64,000 bases of DNA. Origin: Charina bottae (taxonomy: Eukaryota; Chordata; Lepidosauria; Squamata; Charinaidae). The stretch spans positions 49,962,416 to 50,026,415 of the forward strand of contig JALMGJ010000003.1 in the NCBI GenBank assembly GCA_023362775.1. The letters run 5' to 3'. A program made the translations under genes and the position numbers. The first letter of the stretch is position 1. Each line of letters opens with the position of its first letter. Positions 22,856 through 32,700 of this stretch are shown here, one piece after another. Below the pieces are notes generated by a model, which was not told the origin of the DNA, did not search any database, and saw nothing but the letters and a program-made list of their open reading frames with translations.

Positions 22856-25348
22856 ATGGTTTCATAAAATAGATTCCAGTTCCCCAGGAAGAAACATAAA
22901 CCGAGGAGTGGGAGGATAGAAGACAACCAAATAAAATGGTGAAAAGTTAAAAGAACCTTGGTGGACCAGACTGAAGATCTGGTTCAGCCTTCCCCAGGAA
23001 AGCATCTCTTCTTCATGTTCCTTGAGAGGCCTCCTCCCACAGGAGGTAATATGAAGCAATCATGAGTATTAGCCATTCATAGTCTTTCCCATTATAAATT
23101 GGCTTAGCCCTTTTCCCAGACTGTTTTTGCATGAGATTGAAGCAGATATGCAACTTTCCAGATTGGATATACCATCAATATATAGACATTTTAATTGTCT
23201 TGATAGTCCCGACAACTGAAGCTGTCTGATAAACAGGGAATGAAGAACCTCCCCCACCCAGCCACAGAAAAAAGGCTGATAAATACATATATTCAAACTT
23301 GCCTGTGATGGACTTACTTCAGGCAAGCTTGAATTAAAAATGTCTAAAAAGGTGGCTATTTCCTGAGAGCATGTGGTAAACAAATATATTTTTGTAACCA
23401 ACATTTTCCTGATGAATACCATCAACAGGCTGGGATCCAGCAAGTATATTTTCTGCTTCCAAACCAATCAACACACAAAAACTGGCTTGGAAAGATCAGA
23501 TATGGGTTTCTATCTTCTACAGTAACAGATAGGTCCTCAGGGAGATCTGATTTATCTTTTGAGAACATTCTGGCTAAAGGGAGTTTCTTTAATCATCCCC
23601 CACAACAAGAGAAGCTTTCTAGGGAGAGTATTCATGCCCTGAAGGGAGTTTCTACCAAACAGAAACAAATCCTCTCATTAACACTACATACCTGGAAAAT
23701 GGCTTCTCTTTGAGCCGTGAAGCCAAATAAATTCCAATGAGGGAAGTTACAGTGAAGTTCACACTATTACTTCTCTTGGGTAAAAGTAGTCAGTTTTAAG
23801 GGAAAAAGAATCTATACTACTCCAAAACTTAATTGGGAATCGTGCTTTTCAAAATCTCCCATGTTCAGTTTGTGACAATTCTCAGGAAGTGAATGTGAGA
23901 TGGGAGGGATGCAAAAAGTATCCCATCCATTCATCCAAGAACTTAAAGGGTTATTCTGTTTTATTCTGTTATCAACTCTATGATAGGATATACAACAAGT
24001 CCAATGTGCTTCAGGGCTGAGTCAGGCTTTGAATGGCCATGTCTAACATGACTCTGTACATGGATCTCTGCACTGGGAGAATTATTGTCCATCCGGACGG
24101 ACAACTGCAGACAATGCTGAGTTAGTATTATTTCCCAGTTCCTTATTTGGGTGAAAGATCAAAACAAAGCTCAGCTAATAAACTGAGTACATAGATCTAA
24201 TGCAGGGTAGAAATAAGACTCTTCAAATACAACACCCAGAAAACCTTGCTAACGCAGTGCAGTGCAGTGTGCAGTGCAGCACAGTGCATTGGCATTCTGG
24301 GAGTTGCAGTTCAGCAAGACTTGAAGACTATGACTCTTATTCCCAATCTTAAGTGAACAATTTCATGTCTGATAAAGTGGACTGTGAGACACAAAAGCTT
24401 GTTCTCTACTAAATACTGTGTGTCAGTCTTTAAAATGCCACAAGATCCTTTGCTTAAAGACTCTGAAACCAGCTCCATGATGGAAATATCTTCTCTTCTG
24501 GCTGAATAATTAATCTAGTAATTACTCTTCACAAAACACATTAATGCAAGAGAGCCCTGGATATCAATTACAAATAAATGCTCTGCACTGCAGTTACTTT
24601 TAGGACTCATCAAATCATGTACCACTGAGCTCTTTTTCAAACTTTTGCATCAGTAAAGAACTGGGAACTGCAAACTTTTAACTAGCTCCAGCGTTGTCAG
24701 CTGTAGAACAGGAAAAAAAATGGATTGTTATAATATAAAAACTTGTTTTTAGTTTTCATTTCAAATTGGGACATAGGCATCTGGACATTCTGTGACCAGC
24801 CCTAAAGTGTAAAGGATACTTGGAGTGTTATGCTTAGACTTCTGTTCTATCAGCAGAAATATTTGTGTGGTAGCTCCTATCCACTGCCCATTTTGATATT
24901 AGTTTCAGCAGCAGTCATGGCAATCCAATCAAGATACAGTGGAGATAAAAATGAAAAGAGTTGAAATAGTTTTGAACTAAATGGGTGTGGGAGGAAGGGG
25001 GAAGGGAAGAAGTGCATTTGAGAGAGAGTGAAATCCTTGGATATATTGGCAGTGTTTAATCTCTGTCTCCCCCAACTTTGTAGAACAGTGACGTGTCTGG
25101 CATGTACTTAATGTGACTCTGAAAATCTCCACAATAAGGGCAGGGCTGTCTAGACAGAACTGTTCTCCCCGTCCTTGTTGTTTTGTTCTTCAGAAACCAA
25201 TGCTTTTTGCTTATCTTTACATTGATTAACTAACTGTAATTATATTAAGTCATCAGATGTCTACAATGGCAGTCAGCAATCAGTAACAGAAGGATAACCA
25301 ACAGGAGCCATAACTTATTTTTTAAAGTAAAATACAGGCATTTTATCC
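22856..25348. other. intergenic, no gene; one dispersed repeat
   Basis: Mostly unique-looking. About 24370-24455 is a copy of the dispersed family at 17683 (gataaagtggact...gtcagtctttaaaatgccacaag). A GCAGT-rich run lies at 24257-24290. Confidence 0.45.
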
Positions 25349-25356
25349 TTGTAGAA

Positions 25357-25665
25357 CAGGGTTTCTCAACCAGGGTTGTGTGGAACCCTAGGGTTCCACA
25401 AGAGGTCACTAGGGGTTCCCTGGGAGATCACGATTTATTTAAAAAATTATTTCAAATTCGGGCAACTTCACATTAAAGAGGTAAGTTTCATTCTTTATTT
25501 TTAGTTTAAGAACACTGTTAATGCATATATACAGGCCAACACATGAAACGAATATAATCATTTTATAACTTCTGGCTTATATTTGAGCCTGAATGTGCAG
25601 GGGTTCCCCCAGGCCTGAAAAATATTTCAAGGGTTCCTCCAGGGTCAAAAGGTTGAGAAAGGCTG
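25357..25665. mobile_element. second hAT MITE type (CAGGGTTTCTCAACC ends)
   Basis: Ends cagggtttctcaacc and, on the right, ggttgagaaaggctg. Flanking octamers ttgtagaa (25349-25356) and ccatagaa (25666-25673) agree in the last five bases, consistent with an old 8-bp TSD. The interior has gggttcc-type repeats and no ORF. Confidence 0.75.
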
Positions 25666-25796
25666 CCATAGAATGTCCCAAGCAATATTTCTGAGGGCTT
25701 CGATGCTGGCCTTCTCCAACCTGATACCCTCCAAATGTGCTGGGATTATAGCTCTTAGAATTCTGAAAGGTATACTTCAAGCACATCTGGTGCATG

Positions 25797-25798
<2 letters not shown>

Positions 25799-25841
<43 letters not shown>
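25799..25841. repeat. (CT)n microsatellite
   Basis: An uninterrupted CT dinucleotide run of about 43 bp. Its antisense reads Arg-Glu repeats, which is not a gene. Confidence 0.95.
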
Positions 25842-25844
<3 letters not shown>

Positions 25845-26291
25845 GGTTTGGGAAGAAATTTAACAGACCTACAGTACATCTAGGAGCTGTTGCTCCATCC
25901 TTGTTGATATGAGGGAAATAGAACATTGTGAGTATGTATTTTGTTGGTTATCAGTGCAGTCAGAAGTGATATCAAAAGAAAGAAAGCATTTGAATGGGAC
26001 AGGACACACAGAATCACCCAGGCAGAGAGCGTTGCACTCATACCCAGTAGTGGTGAGACTCTGTGGATTCGTGGCCATATACAGTATAAGCAGGAGAACC
26101 CTGGGATTCAGAACAAGTGGTTGGCCTTCAACCTTGAGTCTCAGCTCTCTTTTAAACAGAGGAATGAAGGAGGGTAGTACTCTGGCTGTTACTCTTGATC
26201 ACCTGTTTAGTTGCTTCAGTGATTTGCTGTGAAACAGCTGCTTATGCCAAACTAACTGCTCTTCAGCAACAGAAAAAGGCCGCCTGTAATA

Positions 26292-26295
26292 TTTT

Positions 26296-26326
<31 letters not shown>

Positions 26327-26380
26327 TTTAAATTTATATGACCGCCCATCTCCCCCAAAATATTCTCCCATCCACCCCTA
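26292..26380 (-). mobile_element. L2-type LINE 3' tail
   Basis: A TTAT-rich run is followed by aaatttatatgaccgcccatctccc, the minus-strand version of the L2 terminal module. Confidence 0.55.
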
Positions 26381-26512
26381 CCAGCAAGAGTATACCTGAG
26401 AGATTGTACCAAAACCCCATGCAGGGTTCATTTGATGGTAGACAGATATAAAATACTGCATTTTTCATTAATATAAGGGTATTCAATTATAATTTTTCCA
26501 TAACATTTAGTA

Positions 26513-27120
26513 CTCCAGCAAAGGAGATCGTTACCTTGTCGTGGTGCTGGAGCTTGAGCACCTCAATGAAACCATGAGCTAAACCGTGAACGGACACCCA
26601 AGACGGGAAGGTCGTGGCAGAGAGGTCAGACTAAATATGATCCCTGGGGAAGGTAATGGCAACCCACCCCAGTATTCTTGCCGTGAAAACTAAATGGATC
26701 AGTACAACCAGAGATATGTCGGTATACCATCGGAAGATGGGACTCCCAGGTCGGAAGATGGTCGTGGTGTTGGAGGAAAATTCTGAGAGTGCCTTGGACT
26801 GCAAGAAGATCAAACCAGTCCATACTCCAGGAAATAAAGCCAGACTGCTCACTTGAGGGAATGATATTCAAGGCAAAACTGAAGTACTTTGGCCACATAA
26901 TGAGAAGACAGGATACCCTGGAGAAGATGCTGATGCTGGGGAAAGTGGAAGGCAAAAGGAAGAGGGGCCGACCAAGGGCAAGATGGATGGATGATATTCT
27001 GGAGGTTACGGACTCGACAGTGGGGGAGCTGGGGATGGTGACGGCTGACAGGAAGCTCTGGCGTGGGCTGGTCCATGAAGTCACGAAGAGTCGGAAGCGA
27101 CTGAACGAATAAACAACAAA
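26513..27120 (+). mobile_element. Bov-B (RTE) LINE, internally deleted short copy
   Basis: 608 bp flanked by a TSD of at least 11 bp, aacatttagta (26502-26512 and 27121-27131). The 5' part begins gagatcgttaccttgtcgtggtg, a reptile Bov-B start region as I recognise it. The 3' part encodes the RTE C-terminus (KYFGHIMRR, GKVEGKRKRGRPRARW, then AWR-like LWRGLVHEVTKSR) and ends with agtcggaagcgactgaacgaataaacaacaa. The reverse transcriptase palm and endonuclease are absent. It may be a non-autonomous form or a deletion copy. Bov-B is known for horizontal transfer between squamates and ruminants. Confidence 0.85.
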
Positions 27121-27195
27121 AACATTTAGTAAAACTCAGTGGTTATATCTAGAAGCCTGACCTATCATAAATGCAGTATCTTTGCCTGAAGGAAC

Positions 27196-27395
27196 AATGC
27201 ATAGTTCATTGATTGAGCACATGCTCTGTAGGCAGGAGATCCCAGGAAATCTATTAGTGGCATTTCTTCTTCAAAGACTTTCAAAAAAGCTGGGAAAATC
27301 CACCACCTCAAACTTTGGAGAGCCACCTTTCTGTCAGAGTGAAGATAAGACTAGACTGATGGGCCAAGAGTTTATGTCCATATAAGCAACAACTT
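27196..27395 (+). mobile_element. tRNA-derived SINE, diverged
   Basis: Follows the order of a common squamate SINE: gagcacatgctctgtaggcaggagatccc (tRNA-like head), then accacctcaaactttggagagcca, gtcagagtgaagataagac, ctgatgggccaag. A minus-strand copy with the same segments lies at 43578-43740. Confidence 0.5.
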
Positions 27396-27399
27396 TATA

Positions 27400-28230
27400 T
27401 ACTCTATAAGTTCTGGTCAATATTACTATGGCCACACTCCAGGGGCAGAGCAGGGCAGAGAGAAACTTGGTCTAAGCCACCCTATTAAGTTTGTGACTGG
27501 GACAAAATGTGTCTACTTCCCCAGAGCAGCACCAGTATAGTTCAATCTTTTTTTGAGGGGGAGGGGCGGAGAATATAAGTCTATATCTCAGGGTTGCTGT
27601 GTAGATGAAATGTGAGAACCTTATTAATTTTGCCTTGAGCTCATTGCATCAAAGGTGATAGTGATGATGATGATGATACAATACCAAATCTCATGGGACA
27701 AAAAAATGCAAAGGATTTATTGAACAACAACATATCTCCTGAAATCATTGGGATTTAACCCTAGATTATGCTCTGCGGGATTGGCACCTTTGTATTTATA
27801 CTGTAAGTCTCAAGAGCTTTCCCAGATGTTTTAAAGAACAGGCCACTACTCTTCATACTCAAAACAAAATACTGAATACAAAATCCCATTACTGTATAAA
27901 TGTTATCTGCTTCTTTTCCTGAGAAAAATGTGTAGATTGTATAATTACTTATTTGGAACCAGTTATTTGGCAATAAGTGACAGCTTTATCTAAACCTATA
28001 AACCCAACTGAACTCCTCCTTTGCTACCTGGGTACCATCTAACTTCCTTGTTGGCTGGAAAGTCTTCCTGAACTTAGTGTTCACTTTCTTTCAAAGTCCA
28101 TCTGGAGAGTGCCAAATTGGGTGAGCTGACTTGGATTCTGCCCCCCCCCCCCCCCCCCCCAGCCTTTGGGGAAATTCAGTTCCAGGAGAAGAATGTGCTG
28201 AGCTCCAGATTCAGCACCTTAAAAGGTGGC
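27400..28230. other. intergenic, no gene; poly(C) tract
   Basis: Unique-looking. An uninterrupted 20-C run lies at 28141-28160. Confidence 0.5.
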
Positions 28231-28239
28231 ATTGTTTTG

Positions 28240-28650
28240 AAGACAGCTCAGCTCTTGTAAAAAGGACTCATTTAAGTTGCGGCTGACTTGAGGCACACCT
28301 ACATTTCTGAGTTGCCTGCCCTATTTAAAAAAAAGAGAAGAAAAGAACCGAAGCAGAGGCTTCCACCTATAAAAATAGCACTGATCGTTGGCATGAAGGC
28401 CTGTTAAATATATTTTCAAGGTATGCCTAGCACACCCTTAATTGCTCTCAAGAGCTCTTTTTGGTACTTTTTATCTCTGGCCTTGTCATTCCAGAGTGCA
28501 GAAATGCAGATCTCTAAGTCAAACCACTCCTTTAGTTCATTCAAAGAACAATGGCTGTACGTGACATCAGGGTGCAGGTGACATGGTGTCATTGTGCAAC
28601 AGAAAGTCTTTGCTTTGGCTAAAAAGAAATAGAAGTGGGCATAACTGCAA
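28240..28650. promoter_or_regulatory. candidate regulatory block (speculative)
   Basis: Transposon-free unique sequence with a cluster of factor-like motifs: SOX-like AACAATGG at 28547-28554, the octamer TGACATCA (identical to the JUN promoter site) at 28562-28569 and C/EBP-like attgtgcaac at 28591-28600. About 11 kb downstream of JUN. The only support is motif clustering; conservation has not been tested. Confidence 0.25.
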
Positions 28651-29900
28651 AGAGAAATAAATAAGGATTTTTGTAAAAAGAGTGTAGAATAAATCTACAT
28701 TCCAACGCAGTGTTTACATACTTACAACCTATGGACTGGATTTTGTGTGCCTCTTATTCTTTACTGTCCCGGGGTGTTTCAGTCATGACATTGTCTTCCT
28801 CTGCCTCTTTCTCCATGTCTTCACGTTACTCCAGTGTGTTTTCATGAGCAACAATTTGACACTTTTAGAATAAAAATGCAAGAGGCCGTTCCCCTCTCGA
28901 TTGAGCTATTGTCCACTCCTCATTGTAACACTTTGTTGTCATGAAGAAGTGACACTCAGGAAACCAGAATGTTTATAAGTTTATAAAAAGCAACAAGAAG
29001 ATACCAACTTGTCTCGTGTCTCTCCAGTCTTCCAGTTTTTGAGCTTTTACAGAAATTAGATGTTCTTTCTAAAACATTTGGAATTATAGGGGAACATGTC
29101 ACCTAAATAAGGAGTAAGCTGCATAGAGTTAGCTATTTAGTTCAAGGATCACATCCTCCCATTTGAAAAACATCATAGGACCTTTTACAAAGACCTTTGT
29201 TAGCTAAGTAGGAAAATCAAAACAATCTTATCTAAAAAGTAAATAAATAAAACTGAAATCCAAAATAAAATCAAACAACCACCTATCTGCTGTCCTTTAT
29301 TGGTGCCCTGGATACATTGCTTGAGGATGTCTCATAACAAAACTGCTTTTGAGTTCCTTTCATCTCAAAAGCTTGGAATCAAACTTGTCCATATGAAAGA
29401 AGAGTGTCAGTTGCTTCCTGTCCCAAGTGGTTATATAGATGCTGCATATCCTAGCAAATGAATCCTTTTGATTCATTGAATCAAAAACATTGATGTTTTT
29501 GGAAGTTATGAAATCAGCCGTAGCAAACTTTGCCTCTGCTCCAACAGAAAAATCATACTTTGCTCTGATTTGAAACTGTAATGTCTAAAGCTGTTCCCTT
29601 GCCATGGTCGGTTGCTCCACTTTTTTAACGAGTAATGGTCAAGCTTATAATCATCTACAATATGCTATACTTATTAACTCAGCAAGTAATTTCAGGTAAT
29701 AAACAGAAGTTCCAAGTAGGGATATACTTAGTGAGATTACTAGGAAATCTCTTATAATCTTGTTTTTAAAACAGATGTTTGAGAAATAATTCCACAGAAT
29801 ATTTCTATATCTGAATCACAATTTCAGCATGAAGCTCTCCCCTACTGCACTGGCTCCAAAAAGTCAAAGAATTGGTGCAGGCTGAATAACAATGTATTTT
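28651..29900. other. intergenic, no gene seen
   Basis: Unique-looking sequence; no repeat family or coding pattern recognised. Confidence 0.4.
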
Positions 29901-29907
29901 GGGGATG

Positions 29908-30066
29908 AACGTCTGCTGGGTGACCCTCTCTCAGCCCAACTCACCTCACAGGGTTGTTGTGGGGAAAATGGAGGAAGGAGTATTAGGTATGTTCGTTGCC
30001 TTGAGTTATTTATAAAAATAATAAAGGCGGGATAAAAATTAAATAAATAATTAAATAAATAAAAAT
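29908..30066 (+). mobile_element. CORE-type tRNA SINE, 3' part
   Basis: ctgggtgaccctctctcagcccaac, ctcacagggttgttg, cttgagttatttataaaaataataaaggcggg, AAATAA-rich tail. The head is missing. Confidence 0.75.
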
Positions 30067-30661
30067 GTGTGTATTTGATGCATATTGCATATCATCTGCA
30101 ACATCTCACAAGTACTGAGGAATTTTGACTGATCAAGTGATACTTCCAAACTGGTTTGTACTTGCAGATGTATGATCTGAACTTTTTATAGCTTTCATTT
30201 ATTCTTCATGTACTCAATATATGCACTGATCCCACTGAAAATCAATGGGGCTGAGTGAATATTGTACAGTGATTTTAAACCTGGGATGATTGATCCCCAC
30301 ATGTAGATCATGCCACTATCAAACAATGATTTTGCCTGTTCAAACCAGCTCCAGGAGAAGGGAAGCATTCAATAACTGTTCATAATAAAAGCTATTGTAG
30401 CCCAATGGCTACAAAGAGCACACACTTTTTTGATTTGATTTGATTTGATTTGATTTGATTTGATTCGATTCCGCCCATCTCCTCTCACCGGAGGGACTCT
30501 GGGTGGTTTACAACAGCATAATCAATAAAACAATAAATTACAATATATAAATTACAATATATAAATACAATTAAAACTAAAATGAATGTACATAAAAATA
30601 AAAATGAAATCCAATGGCTGATGATCTAACTCAGTCCTTGAATGCAATGATCACTCTAGAG

Positions 30662-30965
30662 CAGGGCTTTCCAAAGTGCCGCCGCTGGCGACACACCCGG
30701 CGGCGGCGACGCGCGTACACGGTGATGGCGTGGGGGGGCGTGCGGCGGCGCGCACGGCGGTGGCGCGGGGGGCGTGCGGCGGCGCGCGCGCGCACTGTGG
30801 CGGCGCAGGAGGGGCGTGTGGCGGCGCGGGGGGCGTGCGGCAGCGCGCGCGTGCGTGGCGGCCGCCGTGCACGCGCGCGCCGCCGCTTCCGGGTGGTGTG
30901 GCGACACACCACGCTGTGTGTGGCGACACACTTTTGTGTCGCGACACACAGTTTGGAAAGCTCTG
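30662..30965. mobile_element. hAT MITE copy C, extremely CpG-rich interior
   Basis: Ends cagggctttccaaa and gtttggaaagctctg; perfect TSD ctctagag (30654-30661 and 30966-30973). The interior from about 30676 to 30890 is dominated by CG and GGC repeats (gtgcggcggcgcg units). It makes long open frames rich in Ala/Arg in all frames, which are composition artefacts. Inserted in the 3' part of the L2. Confidence 0.92.
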
Positions 30966-32249
30966 CTCTAGAGTATTAACCATCCCCAAACATGCCTACT
31001 CCTCTCCTCGCTCCTCCCCAAACATGCCTACTCCTCTCCTCGCCCAGGTGGCAGAACCAGGTCTTCAAATTCCTCTGGAAGGCCAGGAGCGATTGGGCCA
31101 ACCTCACCTCTGGGGGTAGAATGTTCCAGAGGGCGGGTGCTACTGCAGAGAAGGCCCGCCTCCTGGACCCCACCAACCGAAATTCTCTTACTAGCGGGGT
31201 CCGCAACATGCCCTCTCTGCAAGATCAGGTGGGACGGGTTGATGTAACGGGGAAGAAGTGGTCCCTCGGGTAACCTGGCCCCATGCCATGTAGGGCTTTA
31301 AAGGTAATAACCAACACCTTGAATTGGACCCGGAAGCAAACTGGCACCCAATGCAGCTCGCGTAACAAAGGTGTTATATGTGTCCTTCTAGGGACACCAA
31401 AGATGGCCCGTGCGACTGCATTCTGGGGCAGCTGTAGCTTCCGGATACTCTTCAAAGGTAGCCCCATGTAGAGTGCATTGCAGTAGTCTATATGGGAGAT
31501 AACGAGGGCATGAGTGACTGTTCGAAGGGCCTCCCGATCCAGGAAGGGGCATAACTGATGCACAATATGAAGCTGCGCAAAGGCCCTCCTAGCCTTTGAG
31601 CAGGAGCCGTGAGTCCAGGAGAACCACCAGATTCTGCACCGGGTCTGTCTGGGGCAGTGCAACCCCATCCAGAACCAAAGATGACAATGTCCCAGATACA
31701 GAAGAGCCATTAACCCACAGCCACTCCGTCTTACCACGGTTCAGCTGAAGCCTGTTGTTCCCCATCCAGACTCCTACAGCCCCCAGGCACCGAGAGAGGG
31801 CGGTCACAGCATCACTCACTTCACCCGGAATGGAGATGTACACTTGAGTATCATCAGCATATTGATGATATCTCATCCCATGGTGACGGATGATCTCGCC
31901 CAGTGGTTTCATGTAGATATTAAATAGGAGAGGAGAGAGAACCGAACCCTGCGACACCCCACAGAGGAGGGGTCGAAGGTCGGATCTCTCGCTCCCTATC
32001 ACCACTGATTGGGACCAGTCCTGGAGGAAGGAGGCGAACCAGCACAATACCACGCCGCTCACCCCCAACTCCCTGAGCCACCCCAAAAGGATACCATGGT
32101 CGATGGTATCGAAAGCCCTGAGAGGTCAAGAAGAGCCAGGATGGATGCACTCCTTCCATCCCGCTCCCACCAGAGATCATCCATGAGTGCGACCAATGCT
32201 GTTTCCGTCCCATATCTGGGCCTGAAACCTGACTGAAAGGGGTCTAGAT

Positions 32250-32508
32250 CAGAGCTTTCCAAACTTTTCATGTTGGTGACACACTTTTTAGACATGCATC
32301 ATTTCGCGACACACTCTTACAGCAGGGCACAAGGCAGGCACTAGGACCTGCGCGGAATCACAGCAGGTTTGGAGGCAGCAAGGCACAAGGCAGGCACTAG
32401 GACCTGCGTGGAATCCTGGCAAGGCTCTGAGGCAGCAGCAGCCGCAACACACCCAGACACTGCAGCCGACATACTAACGTGTCCCGACACACAGTTTGGA
32501 AAGCTCTG
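32250..32508. mobile_element. hAT MITE copy D
   Basis: Ends cagagctttccaaac and gtttggaaagctctg; perfect TSD gtctagat (32242-32249 and 32509-32516). Inverted relative to copies B and G (cgcgaaatgatgcatg arm at the left). The interior has two units containing ggcactaggacc. Nested in the L2 reverse-transcriptase region. Confidence 0.93.
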
Positions 32509-32700
32509 GTCTAGATAATCCGTTTCATCCAGAACTCTCTGGAGCTGCAACACCACCACTTTCTCAACCACTTTCCCCAAAAAGGGGAGGTGGGAGACTG
32601 GACAAAAATTGTCCAGTACAGTCGGGTCCAGTGATGGTTTCTTGAGGAGGGGGTGTACACTTTGCACACATAAATTCCCAGGATCATTCTCTAGCCTCTG

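Larger units (their letters stand above)
30431..32700 (-). mobile_element. L2-type LINE, 5'-truncated, broken by two hAT MITEs
   Basis: The minus-strand 3' end is at 30431, with a TTTGA pentamer run and the terminal module (cccagagtcc...gatgggcgg). Coding remnants: the reverse transcriptase palm with GVSQGSVLSPLLFNIY and HQYADDTQVY (YADD near 31850-31861), then LQLPQNAVARAIFG and HWVPV segments near 31300-31500. At least two frames are needed, so it is not functional. hAT copies C (30662-30965) and D (32250-32508) interrupt it. A 33-bp tandem duplication (ccccaaacatgcctactcctc) occurs at about 30983-31045. LINE reverse transcription is the family function. Confidence 0.85.

Noticed and set aside
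24240..24300. GCAGT repeats as a CRISPR-like or protein-binding array
   Set aside because: Short, irregular, without spacers; simple sequence in a vertebrate genome.
30614..31119. Long Ala/Arg-rich frames on both strands
   Set aside because: All run through the CG-repeat interior of hAT copy C and read as low-complexity in every frame.
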